The notes under the pieces are model-generated. The model was not told the DNA's origin. It saw only the letters and a list, made by a program, of their open reading frames with translations, and did no database searches. A stretch of 64,000 bases of DNA from contig VEQT01000005.1 in NCBI GenBank assembly GCA_018883065.1, positions 1-64,000 of the forward strand, read 5' to 3'. The DNA is from Flavobacterium sp. (GTDB lineage: Bacteria > Bacteroidota > Bacteroidia > Flavobacteriales > Flavobacteriaceae). A program made the position numbers and the translations under genes. Of this stretch, positions 45,609-53,798 are shown piece after piece (position 1 is the first letter of the stretch; every line of letters begins with the position of its first letter).

Positions 45609-47042
45609 ATGTTTTTTAATTCCTTGGCCTTTGCGCTTTTTTTACCGCCGGTTTTTGCCTTGTATTGGTGGCTGTGCGCCAAATCGGTGGCCAAGCAAAA
45701 CGCGCTGTTATTGCTCGCCAGCTATGTATTTTACGCCTGTTGGGATTGGCGATTTCTCTTCCTGCTCTTGTTCTCTACGTTTTTGGATTATTTTACCGGT
45801 GTGCAAATACACCAAAGTGAGCGTGTCGCCAAAAAACGGTTTTGGTTTTGGCTGAGCATAGGCGTCAATTTGGGCTTCTTGGGCCTTTTTAAATACTACG
45901 ATTTTTTTGCGGTTTCCTTTGCCGAATTGTTTCAAGGATTTGGCTTCAATGTGAGTCCCATTTTGCTCAAATGGGTATTGCCCGTAGGGATTTCGTTCTA
46001 TACTTTTCACGGCTTGTCGTATGTGATTGACATCTACAAAGGCCGGATTCCCGCCGAGAAAAACCCAATTGATTACGCCCTGTTTGTGAGTTATTTTCCG
46101 CTATTGGTGGCCGGCCCTATTGAGCGTGCCACGCATTTGTTGCCGCAAATCAAACAAACGCGCAAATTTTCGTTTTCCCAAGCCCAAGAAGGGGTGTACT
46201 TGATTGTTTGGGGATTGGTCAAAAAAGTCGTCATTGCCGATACCTGCGCCACCTATGCCAATGCTATTTTTGATCATGCCAATACGGTCAATACGCTATC
46301 TTTGGCTTTGGGCGCAATCTATTTTGCTTTTCAGATTTACGGCGATTTTTCGGGCTATTCGGATATGGCCATTGGTATTTCGAAACTGTTTGGCCTAGAG
46401 CTGTTGCGCAATTTTAACTACCCCTATTTTTCACGCGACACCGCCGAATTTTGGCGCCGCTGGCACATTTCGTTGTCGAGTTGGTTTCGCGATTACGTAT
46501 ACATTCCGTTGGGCGGAAGCCAAGGCGGCAAATGGATGCAACTGCGCAATGTGTTTGTCATATTTATCTTGAGCGGCTTTTGGCACGGGGCCAACTGGAC
46601 TTACTTGTTTTGGGGATTCTTGAACGCGCTCTACTTTTTGCCTCTGTTGTGGCAAAAAAAGAACCGCACCAACTTAGACAGCAGTACTGTTCCATTCACA
46701 CTTGGCGGTTTGCGCATTGTGCTCAATATACTCGCAACTTTTGCACTTACCTGTATTGCTTGGGTATTTTTTAGAGCCCAATCGATGACTGCGGCATTGG
46801 ATTATTTGTACCGATTAGTTTCTAACGGAAATTGGACTTCCGAATTTTTGGCTAATCGCCGTTACAATTTTGAATTGCTTTCCTTGATCTTGTTGTTTGT
46901 GGCTGTCGAATGGCGTAACCGCAACCAAATGCAACCCATTTCGGGCAAATATGCTTGGTTCAAACTGGGCTTGTGTTTTGCTGCTTTATTGGCCTTGGGC
47001 ACCTATTCGGATTATAAATCATTTATCTATTTTCAATTCTAA
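45609..47042 (+). CDS. MBOAT-family O-acyltransferase (AlgI/DltB-like)
   Basis: Integral membrane enzyme that carries acyl groups across the membrane to a glycan or other acceptor. I start at ATG 45609 (MFFNSLAFALFLPPVFALYWW); the upstream codons read as a non-conserved extension. It has about ten hydrophobic segments. Family motifs are YFPLLVAGPIERATHLLPQ, YGDFSGYSDMAIGISKLFG, FWRRWHISLSSWFRDYVYIPLGG and the catalytic His in SGFWHGANWTYLFWG. It overlaps the next gene by one base (TAATG), a typical MBOAT plus SGNH pair. The acceptor substrate is unknown. Confidence 0.92.
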   Translation: MFFNSLAFALFLPPVFALYWWLCAKSVAKQNALLLLASYVFYACWDWRFLFLLLFSTFLDYFTGVQIHQSERVAKKRFWFWLSIGVNLGFLGLFKYYDFFAVSFAELFQGFGFNVSPILLKWVLPVGISFYTFHGLSYVIDIYKGRIPAEKNPIDYALFVSYFPLLVAGPIERATHLLPQIKQTRKFSFSQAQEGVYLIVWGLVKKVVIADTCATYANAIFDHANTVNTLSLALGAIYFAFQIYGDFSGYSDMAIGISKLFGLELLRNFNYPYFSRDTAEFWRRWHISLSSWFRDYVYIPLGGSQGGKWMQLRNVFVIFILSGFWHGANWTYLFWGFLNALYFLPLLWQKKNRTNLDSSTVPFTLGGLRIVLNILATFALTCIAWVFFRAQSMTAALDYLYRLVSNGNWTSEFLANRRYNFELLSLILLFVAVEWRNRNQMQPISGKYAWFKLGLCFAALLALGTYSDYKSFIYFQF

Positions 47043-47923
47043 TGAAGTCCTTTTTGCGCTACATAGTTTTTGCATTGTTCCTGCTTTTGGGAATCGCCAT
47101 GCTCTTGGATGTAGTATACACCGTGATTTATTCCCAAGCCAAAGACCGTTGGAAAATGGAATACGTGTTACATGCGCCACCACAAGACTATGATGTAGTG
47201 ATCCTTGGCACCTCGCGCGCCAACAATCATTTTGTACCTGAACTATTCGAAAAACATGGATTGAAAACCTTCAATTTTGGCATGAGTGGCTCACATTTGT
47301 TTGAAGACGCTTTGTTGTTTCAACTCTTGCTCGAGCAAAAAAACAGCATTAAGTATGTGCTGTTAGAAGCCGATTTAAATCTGAGCAATGAAAAGCGCGA
47401 CGACGGAACCACCGCACGATTTTTGCCTTATTTACACAGTAATTCTACCATCCGTTCGCATTACCAAAACGAACCTGAATTTCCGTACTGGTATTATCTG
47501 CCTTTTTACCGCTATACGGCTTTCGAATCGCAAATAGGGTTTCTCGAATTGATGAAAACGCTTGCCCACGAACCCAGTACCACCTTGGCTTATCAAGGAT
47601 ATTATCCGCTGCCTACAAACAAAAAAGGCAACATGAAAAACGATTACCGCGCCCTCAAATTGCGGCCCAATCGCTACTACGAACAAATCAAAAAACGGTG
47701 TGCGCAACACCACATTCAGCTCATTACGGTAACCACGCCGGTTTGTGAAAACGTGAAAGGCATGGATTATTTTCAAAAAGTAAAATCCCTGTATCCCGAA
47801 ATCTACAATTGCGAAGATTTTGTGCAAGACGACCGCTATTTTTCGTCTTGTGGCCACCTCAATGATGCGGGAGCGCGACTTTTTACCCAAAAAATAATAA
47901 ACGAATTCTTCCCTAAAAAATAA
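47042..47923 (+). CDS. SGNH-hydrolase-like membrane-anchored partner of the MBOAT protein
   Basis: Probably completes acyl transfer outside the cytoplasm, like AlgX/AlgJ or DltD. The 293 residues start with one TM helix (YIVFALFLLLGIAMLLDVVY). The block I motif VVILGTSRANNHF holds the likely nucleophile Ser. The block V motif SSCGHLNDAGARLF holds the Asp/His pair. Translational coupling to the MBOAT gene supports a shared pathway. Family-level identity is by motif only. Confidence 0.75.
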   Translation: MKSFLRYIVFALFLLLGIAMLLDVVYTVIYSQAKDRWKMEYVLHAPPQDYDVVILGTSRANNHFVPELFEKHGLKTFNFGMSGSHLFEDALLFQLLLEQKNSIKYVLLEADLNLSNEKRDDGTTARFLPYLHSNSTIRSHYQNEPEFPYWYYLPFYRYTAFESQIGFLELMKTLAHEPSTTLAYQGYYPLPTNKKGNMKNDYRALKLRPNRYYEQIKKRCAQHHIQLITVTTPVCENVKGMDYFQKVKSLYPEIYNCEDFVQDDRYFSSCGHLNDAGARLFTQKIINEFFPKK

Positions 47924-47982
47924 GCGCCAATCTCCACTAAAATAGGATTAGCAATTCGCGGCAACCAAGTCTTTTATTTTAT

Positions 47983-47990
47983 TATTTTTG
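47983..47990 (+). promoter_or_regulatory. -7 element of plsC
   Basis: TATTTTTG matches TAnnTTTG, 16 bases before ATG 48007. This supports that start over the in-frame TTG at 47995. Confidence 0.5.
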
Positions 47991-48006
47991 CCCTTTGATT
48001 TATTCC

Positions 48007-48750
48007 ATGGAGAAAATTATTTCCTATCCGTTGTCGCTTGTGGCGATGCTGTTATTCCTCATCACTTTATTGGTTTTTCACCCCATTCAGTGGATTTGTC
48101 TCCGTTTGTTTGGCTACCAAGCCCACAAAAAAAGCGTGGATTACTTGAATTTTTTATTGTTGCGAATTGCTCATTTATTAGGTACACGATTTAGTCTTGA
48201 AAATAAGTATAAATTACCCAAAGGCGTGCCATTTATTTTGGTAGCTAATCACCAAAGTTTATATGATATTATAGGCATTATCTGGTTTTTGCGCCGTATA
48301 CATCCCAAATTTGTGAGCAAAAAAGAATTGGCTAAAGGCATACCAAGTGTCTCGTTCAATTTGCGTCATGGCGGTTCAGTAGTCATTGACCGAAAAGACC
48401 CCAAACAAGCCATACCCGAGATCAAAAAGTTGGGCGAATACATCGAAAAACACCAACGCACTGCTGTAATTTTTCCCGAAGGCACCCGCAGTAAAACTGG
48501 CGTTCCCAAAGAATTTGCCCAAAGTGGCTTAAAGATTTTATGCAAATATGCGCCATCGGCTTACGTGCTTCCTGTAACCATTAATAATTCTTGGAAATTT
48601 GTAAAATATGGGTTTTTCCCTTTTGGTTTGGGAAATCGTATTATCTTTACCCTCCACGAGCCGATACCGGTGAAAGATTACTCGTTTGAGGAGCTCATGG
48701 CTCGCACCGAAAGCACCATAAAAAACGCAATAAACGAAGTAAAGATGTAA
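48007..48750 (+). CDS. plsC: 1-acyl-sn-glycerol-3-phosphate acyltransferase
   Basis: Makes phosphatidic acid by acylating lysophosphatidate at the membrane. The start at ATG 48007 (MEKIISYPLSLVAMLLFLIT) keeps the promoter upstream. The N-terminal TM is clear. The acyltransferase motif is NHQSLYD with H82 and D87, and the second motif is VIFPEGTRSKTG. At 247 residues the length is normal. The acyl-ACP desaturase gene starts 35 bases later, so the two may be linked in membrane lipid composition. Confidence 0.9.
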   Translation: MEKIISYPLSLVAMLLFLITLLVFHPIQWICLRLFGYQAHKKSVDYLNFLLLRIAHLLGTRFSLENKYKLPKGVPFILVANHQSLYDIIGIIWFLRRIHPKFVSKKELAKGIPSVSFNLRHGGSVVIDRKDPKQAIPEIKKLGEYIEKHQRTAVIFPEGTRSKTGVPKEFAQSGLKILCKYAPSAYVLPVTINNSWKFVKYGFFPFGLGNRIIFTLHEPIPVKDYSFEELMARTESTIKNAINEVKM

Positions 48751-48785
48751 CGCTTAGCGCCAAATTTTTACCAAAAAACGCAAGC

Positions 48786-49775
48786 ATGTCTATAAAAAAC
48801 ATCCGTCTAGAAGTGATGCAATTTCTAGAAAACAAAGTCGAAGGCTTCATGGATCAATACTTGATTCCCGTTGAAAAAATTTGGCAACCCACTGACTTTT
48901 TACCCAATTCCGAAAGCGAAACCTTTTTTGAAGAAGTGAAAGAATTACGCGAATTGGCTAAAGATTTACCCTATGATTTTTGGGTAGCCATGGTAGGCGA
49001 TACCGTAACCGAAGAAGCCCTTCCTACTTATGAATCCTGGTTAATGGACGTAGAAGGCGTTGACAATGTAGAACGCAACGGCTGGGCCAAATGGGTGCGC
49101 CAATGGACTGGCGAAGAAAACCGCCACGGCGATGTGCTCAATAAGTATTTATACCTTTCAGGGCGTGTAAACATGCGCGAAGTAGAAATAACTACCCAAC
49201 ACCTCATCAACGATGGCTTTGATATTGGTACTGGACGGGATCCGTACAAAAACTTTGTATATACCTCGTTTCAAGAGTTGGCTACCTATGTATCGCACAA
49301 CCGCGTGTCACAAATTGCCAAAAGCTATGGCGACCACAAGTTGTCCAAAATGTGTAAAATGATTGCCGGAGACGAAATGCGTCACCATCATGCCTACTCG
49401 GAGTTTGTAACCCAAATTTTTAAAGTTGATCCAAGTGAAATGATGATGGCTTTTTTATACATGATGAAACTTAAAATTACCATGCCAGCTGTATTTTTAA
49501 GAGAGTCAGGAGCAGCCATGGGATCAGCCTTTGAGCAATTTTCGAATTCTGCCCAACGCATTGGGGTATATACCTCACAAGATTATGTGGAGATTTTACA
49601 AAAGCTCATCGAAAAATGGGAAATAGATAAAATGACGGGTCTCACCGACGAAGCCGAAAAAGCCCGTGATTATTTGATGAAACTACCCGAGCGAATGGCC
49701 AAAATTGCCGAACGATTGGTGATTCCGCCTGATCCGTTTGTGTTCAAATGGGTGCAACCGGCCATCATTGGTTAA
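48786..49775 (+). CDS. Acyl-ACP desaturase (soluble di-iron type)
   Basis: Introduces a double bond into acyl-ACP using a di-iron centre, as in plant stearoyl-ACP desaturase. The two iron motifs are visible: WTGEENRHGDVLNKYLYLSG and AGDEMRHHHAYSEFV (each E-x-x-H). The first ligand Glu is in SWLMDVEGVDN or nearby. At 329 residues it is soluble with no TM segment. It needs ferredoxin or similar as a donor, which is not in the window. It is next to plsC. Confidence 0.9.
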   Translation: MSIKNIRLEVMQFLENKVEGFMDQYLIPVEKIWQPTDFLPNSESETFFEEVKELRELAKDLPYDFWVAMVGDTVTEEALPTYESWLMDVEGVDNVERNGWAKWVRQWTGEENRHGDVLNKYLYLSGRVNMREVEITTQHLINDGFDIGTGRDPYKNFVYTSFQELATYVSHNRVSQIAKSYGDHKLSKMCKMIAGDEMRHHHAYSEFVTQIFKVDPSEMMMAFLYMMKLKITMPAVFLRESGAAMGSAFEQFSNSAQRIGVYTSQDYVEILQKLIEKWEIDKMTGLTDEAEKARDYLMKLPERMAKIAERLVIPPDPFVFKWVQPAIIG

Positions 49776-49857
49776 TTGTAATTCAACCTCATTATACTAC
49801 ATATGTTGCTCGTTGATTTTGTTCAATGGGCAACATTTTTACTTCTAAATAAATCCC

Positions 49858-50514
49858 ATGATCAAATCAACCTTAGTGCATGCTACGATTAGTTTTGTAA
49901 AAAAACAACTCGAAAACGCCGAAGGAGGCCACGATTGGTTTCACATTGAGCGCGTGTACAAATTGGCACTTCGTATTGCAGAGAATGAAGCCAATATAGA
50001 CGTTTTGGTGGTTCAATTGGCGGCCTTGCTGCACGACATCGCCGACAGTAAATTTTATAACGGAGATGAGACCATCGGCCCACAACTAGCGCGTGAATTT
50101 TTAACTGAACAACAATTGCCCGAAAACCAATTGGAACACGTAATTGCCATTATTGAAAATAGTTCATTCAAAGGAGGCAACGTAACTCAAACTTTTTTCT
50201 CTAAAGAATTAGCCATCGTGCAAGACGCTGATCGCTTAGATGCCATTGGCGCCATTGGCATTGCCCGCACCTTCAACTACGGCGGATTCAAAAACCGCCC
50301 GCTGTATGATCCAACCATTCCTCCTAATTTACAATTGAGCAAAGAAGAATACAAAAGCAGTACAGCCCCCACTTTGAATCATTTTTACGAAAAATTACTG
50401 CGTCTCAAAGAGTTAATGCATACGCAAACCGCACGTGAACTAGCAGCCCAACGCCACCAATTTATGGAACAATTTCTTTCCCGTTTCTATGCCGAGTGGG
50501 AGGGTGAAGCATAA
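49858..50514 (+). CDS. HD-domain phosphohydrolase
   Basis: Metal-dependent phosphohydrolase of unknown substrate. The HD signature is GGHDWFHIERVYKLA (H25, D26, H29), then LAALLHDIADSKF with H59-D60, and VQDADRLDAIGAIGIART with a later Asp. At 218 residues it matches the YedJ-like group. A bidirectional terminator follows. Confidence 0.88.
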   Translation: MIKSTLVHATISFVKKQLENAEGGHDWFHIERVYKLALRIAENEANIDVLVVQLAALLHDIADSKFYNGDETIGPQLAREFLTEQQLPENQLEHVIAIIENSSFKGGNVTQTFFSKELAIVQDADRLDAIGAIGIARTFNYGGFKNRPLYDPTIPPNLQLSKEEYKSSTAPTLNHFYEKLLRLKELMHTQTARELAAQRHQFMEQFLSRFYAEWEGEA

Positions 50515-50541
50515 AAAAAGAGGACCTAAGTCCTCTTTTTT
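50513..50541. terminator. Bidirectional terminator between convergent genes
   Basis: Stem GAGGAC / GTCCTC with a CTAA loop, flanked by A7 and T6. It serves the HD gene and the convergent secreted-protein gene. Confidence 0.85.
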
Positions 50542-50559
50542 ATTTAATTGGTTTTGCGC

Positions 50560-52116
50560 TTACAAACTCACACGCAACAATTGTTTTTTCTTTCCTTTAC
50601 GGCCAATGAAAAACACCGATTCTTTGGTTAAAGCACCATCAGACACCATGAATGGCACTTCTGAATCTTTGTCATCCAAAATTTCTTGGTAATCAAATTC
50701 GCCATTTGGTTTGATGCGAATAATGTTTAGGTTTGATTTTTTTGTACTGGTTTGTCCAAACTGAATGCGGTCGTTGCTTAGTTTTTTTACTTTTTCTCCT
50801 GTATTGATAAAGAAATAGGTATCATCACCTTTTACAGTAGAAGTATACGAAATGTAGGAGCTGTCGCCCGATGTGGCTTGTCTTTTGTTGATGTTACGTG
50901 CCCAAACGATTTCGCCCGAAGGACCAATTTTGGCGCTCACAATATCATCGTAATGATAAATGGTTTGGGTAGTTCCACCACCATTTCCGTTGGAAACATA
51001 ATGCGTAGTGATGTAAAACTCTTCGGCATTGAACACAATTTCATTGGATGAGGTGATCAATATTTTACGGAACGATAAGTTTTTCAACTCCTTGTCTTTG
51101 TCTTTACCATATTTGTCAATCATGAATTGCTCGGTAAATGGATTGAATTTAGACTTTTTGATTTCTAAGGTTACCGGATCCAATTCAAAGTACGAAATTC
51201 CTTTAAATCGGTTGTCATTTCGCGCCGAATAAAACCCGATGCACGTAAGACGATCTTGGAAAATGATGGTTTTTAACGAAGCCGCAAAGTTGTCATTGGT
51301 ATCAAATACCTGCGTTTTCTCTGAATCTTTGGTGATACGTGTTAGTTCATATTGGTATTTTCCGCCCTCTTTTTTCTTTTTGGCTTCTTGCGTATACGCT
51401 TTGCCCAAAAGATATAAGGTGTTTCCGTCTTTGGATACATCAATGTTTTCAAAACGGAATTTTTTGTCTTTGATGTTGCGTTTAAACGTGTGCTCAAATT
51501 TTTGATTCAATTTGTTGTCATACAAATACAATTTATGCGTTTCGTTGTCTTTGTCTTTGATGTCCACGGTAATAGCAAACGCATTACGGTCTTCGTTTAC
51601 AATCATCGAAGCGCCCCAGTCACCATCAAACCCGCCCATTGAGAACAAGCTAAATTGTTTAATTTCTTCACTTTTTAAACGGAATAATTCTTTTTTAGAG
51701 AATTTAAAATCGTTGATGTTGGCATTGATCGAGGAACAGATATATGATTTTGCATCGCGGTTGTATAAAAACTCCACAATGTTTACTTGTTCTCCATCCA
51801 TGATTACGCCCAATACTGAACTTTGTTTTTCGACATCTGAGTACTTCATTTCGTATTCATATTCTTTGATGAGTTTCATATTGGCATCGTAATGTTCAAT
51901 GTAGTAGCCAATGCCGGAAGAGAAAACACCGCCTTGATAGGAACGAACTATTACTACACCACCTTTACTGTCATCTTCTACCAATACAATTGTAGATCGT
52001 TTGTATTCGTCTTTAAAAACATCGCTGATTTTAAGTTGGAATGGAATTTGTTGGGCCTGCACGCATGAAGTGCTCAGCAGCAAAGCCATGGCGATGCTTT
52101 TAAAAATGTGTTTCAT
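50560..52116 (-). CDS. Exported protein of unknown function
   Basis: I do not recognise a family. The 518 residues start with a signal peptide (MKHIFKSIAMALLLSTSCVQAQ). Cys18 lies near the cleavage region, but the VQAQ end looks like a standard signal peptidase I site. The rest is beta-rich with regularly spaced strands and many aromatic and charged residues (for example LYLYDNKLNQKFEHTF; DGNTLYLLGKAYTQE). This is suggestive of a propeller-like fold. No enzyme motif was seen. It is a single-gene unit with a terminator. Confidence 0.7.
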   Translation of the reverse strand: MKHIFKSIAMALLLSTSCVQAQQIPFQLKISDVFKDEYKRSTIVLVEDDSKGGVVIVRSYQGGVFSSGIGYYIEHYDANMKLIKEYEYEMKYSDVEKQSSVLGVIMDGEQVNIVEFLYNRDAKSYICSSINANINDFKFSKKELFRLKSEEIKQFSLFSMGGFDGDWGASMIVNEDRNAFAITVDIKDKDNETHKLYLYDNKLNQKFEHTFKRNIKDKKFRFENIDVSKDGNTLYLLGKAYTQEAKKKKEGGKYQYELTRITKDSEKTQVFDTNDNFAASLKTIIFQDRLTCIGFYSARNDNRFKGISYFELDPVTLEIKKSKFNPFTEQFMIDKYGKDKDKELKNLSFRKILITSSNEIVFNAEEFYITTHYVSNGNGGGTTQTIYHYDDIVSAKIGPSGEIVWARNINKRQATSGDSSYISYTSTVKGDDTYFFINTGEKVKKLSNDRIQFGQTSTKKSNLNIIRIKPNGEFDYQEILDDKDSEVPFMVSDGALTKESVFFIGRKGKKKQLLRVSL

Positions 52117-52342
52117 GTAAAAGTGTTTAAGTATTAAATTAGGTTTCGTTGTCCTGGCGATTACCTTCGGAACTCACCCTTGAATAGATTACTGCTTTTA
52201 TCATATTATCCCAATTTTATCCTTTGAATTTCATTTAAGCTAACATACAGCGAGAAATCAATAAGTCGGCGCCGATATTTTCAATTTTTTTGAGGCAGTA
52301 ATTTAATTGATACAACTTAGTATGATATGTGATGAGGTTAAA
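52117..52342. other. Gap between the exported protein gene and the toxin-antitoxin pair
   Basis: About 225 bases upstream of the exported-protein gene. I see no ORF, strong hairpin or good promoter match here. Confidence 0.5.
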
Positions 52343-52367
52343 TAAAAAAACCTCCGAAAAGGAGGTT
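52343..52367 (-). terminator. Terminator of the toxin-antitoxin operon
   Basis: On the minus strand: stem AACCTCC / GGAGGTT, then T7. It lies 30 bases past the antitoxin stop. Confidence 0.82.
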
Positions 52368-52396
52368 GATTATTATTTGTGGGAAGATTAGAGTAT

Positions 52397-52687
52397 TTAT
52401 AATTCTATTTGAATTTTAACTTTACCTCCTAAACCTTTTTCTACAATATCATACAAGGTTTTTAGGGTAAGATTGCTCCCGTTATTTTCAATTCTTGATA
52501 TGTATTCTCTCTTTTTTAATATAAGTTCCCCAAGTTCAGTTTGGGTTAAATGTTTATCCTCTCTTGCCTTTTTTAATTGAAGTCCAATTTTAAAACCTTC
52601 AAAATCTCTTTCAAGTTCATCTCGCCTATCGGTGCCTTTTGCACCATAAACATTATCTTTAATATCTTTCCAACTTTTAGTTTCCAT
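52397..52687 (-). CDS. HigA-like antitoxin (XRE-family HTH)
   Basis: DNA-binding antitoxin. The 96 residues contain a helix-turn-helix in the second half: LKKAREDKHLTQTELGELILKKREYISRIENNGSNLTLKTLYDIV. The first 35 residues (KSWKDIKDNVYGAKGTDRRDELERDFEGF) resemble the toxin-binding extension of HigA proteins paired with Gp49-like toxins. The gene follows the toxin gene after two bases, the toxin-first order typical of higBA. It should bind the palindrome at 53041 to repress the operon. Confidence 0.85.
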   Translation of the reverse strand: METKSWKDIKDNVYGAKGTDRRDELERDFEGFKIGLQLKKAREDKHLTQTELGELILKKREYISRIENNGSNLTLKTLYDIVEKGLGGKVKIQIEL

Positions 52688-52689
52688 AA

Positions 52690-53031
52690 TTATTTATTTT
52701 TTTCTTGGTAATATTCCTGCATTAGACGCAACGCTTTTTCTAATTCATTCTTTGGTGTTTTTTGAGTTTTCTTTTGAAATCCATTTAACAAAATAACTAA
52801 CTTTCCATTATCAAAAAAACAAAACACTCTCCAAATATTAGAGGCAAGCTGTATTCTTGCTTCATATAACCCATTAGTTCCTTCCATCGCCTTCAAATAA
52901 TTTGAAGGAACTCTTTCAAGCGTTTCAATGGCTTCAATTATTTTAAAGATTTTGTCTTGAACTTTTCTTGGCTGTCCAAGCAGGAAATCTTCAAAGTAAT
53001 TCTTATACGCTATTACCTCTCTAATTTTCAT
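52690..53031 (-). CDS. HigB-like toxin (RelE superfamily, phage Gp49-like)
   Basis: Predicted ribosome-dependent mRNA interferase. The 113 residues include KVQDKIFKIIEAIETLERVPSNYLKAMEGTNGLYEARI, then SNIWRVFCFFDNGKLVILLNGFQKKTQKTPKNELEKA, the pattern of Gp49-like HigB toxins. Basic residues of the active face are present (R, K and Q near FQKKTQK). It is the first gene of the operon, and its start is almost at the predicted transcript start. Confidence 0.86.
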   Translation of the reverse strand: MKIREVIAYKNYFEDFLLGQPRKVQDKIFKIIEAIETLERVPSNYLKAMEGTNGLYEARIQLASNIWRVFCFFDNGKLVILLNGFQKKTQKTPKNELEKALRLMQEYYQEKNK

Positions 53032-53035
53032 TTTA

Positions 53036-53068
53036 CAAAAGTAACTTATAAGTTACATATAATCCAAA
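53036..53068 (-). promoter_or_regulatory. Toxin-antitoxin promoter with built-in operator palindrome
   Basis: Minus strand: TTTG (53068-53065), 21 bases, then TACTTTTG (53043-53036). A 16-base perfect palindrome, GTAACTTATAAGTTAC (53041-53056), fills the spacer and overlaps the -7 box by three bases. This is the expected place for HigA binding. The toxin ATG begins five bases after the -7 box. Confidence 0.78.
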
Positions 53069-53113
53069 TTATTTTATAAAAATTATATCAATCCATTGAC
53101 TTTTTTAAAATAA

Positions 53114-53400
53114 TACTATATTTATTATAGTAATAGATAATGATGGGTCTTATAGACCGGCAAACCCCACCAAGAGAAGAAGAGGATATGAAGTGGGGGA
53201 ATATGAAATCTATATATACAATACAAATCCTCATTGAACGGAGCCGGATAAATGAGGTCGGAGATTTTCTCTGTAAAAACTTGTGGGACTGAAAAATCAG
53301 TTGAGCAACCAGGTCTGTTAATATCAGACGGAAACTTAAATCCTAGTTTCCCCCAGCCCAGCTCGGAACAACAAACTTTCCATTTTCTTAACAGAAAATA
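53114..53400 (+). ncRNA. Candidate structured RNA or 3' regulatory element
   Basis: No ORF fits this stretch, but paired segments are dense: ACTATA/TATAGT (53115-53131), GGTCT/AGACC (53146-53158), CCCCAC/GTGGGG (53165-53198), CCTCATT/AATGAGG (53229-53257, inside GAAATCT/AGATTTTC 53205-53269), ACTGA/TCAGT (53288-53301), GTCTG/CAGAC (53313-53329), GAAACT/AGTTTC (53331-53350) and ATTTTCT/AGAAAAT (53382-53399). TGGGGGAA (53194-53201) can instead pair with TTCCCCCA (53348-53355), which breaks two of those stems. The strand is uncertain. It does not match tmRNA or RNase P hallmarks. Confidence 0.42.
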
Positions 53401-53404
53401 GAAA

Positions 53405-53623
53405 TCAATTACACCCGCAATCTTTTATCTTGACCTTCAAGTTCCTTTTCAACGATAAATTTATTTCATCGGCATCTTTCATATCTGATAAAAACTTTTT
53501 ATCGTCATTAAGTTCCAATGAAGTAGTTACTGCTTCTAATAAGTAGTTAATTATTTCCTCGTTATTGGAATAATCTTTAATGTTAATCGTAAACGATAGA
53601 TTAGAGTTGTTTTGTTTTTTCAT
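53405..53623 (-). CDS. Small protein of unknown function with a C-terminal CGC
   Basis: Not recognised. The 72 residues start at ATG 53623, are acidic and mostly helical in appearance (NNEEIINYLLEAVTTSLELND), and end KVKIKDCGCN. There is no signal peptide or TM. Its codon use is AT-rich, like that of the toxin-antitoxin pair nearby. The Cys-Gly-Cys end recalls a short precursor-peptide tail, but no modifying enzyme is present, so this is only a note. It may be a real small gene or a remnant. Confidence 0.5.
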   Translation of the reverse strand: MKKQNNSNLSFTINIKDYSNNEEIINYLLEAVTTSLELNDDKKFLSDMKDADEINLSLKRNLKVKIKDCGCN

Positions 53624-53798
53624 TTTGGTTTTATTTATAAATATTACCTAACAAAAAACTACACCTAAATAAGTTAATAATATTTCCATTATTTATTTGA
53701 TACCGGAGTAAGGAAATAGAGTAAGGAAAAGTTATAAAAACGAACAATATCATATGAAGTGTGCCGTGATTATTGAGGATTTCAAAGGTTTAATTATT

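Noticed and set aside
53114-53400. tmRNA, RNase P RNA or group II intron as identity of the structured region
   Set aside because: No tRNA-like ends, no RNase P core words, no domain V and no reverse transcriptase were found.
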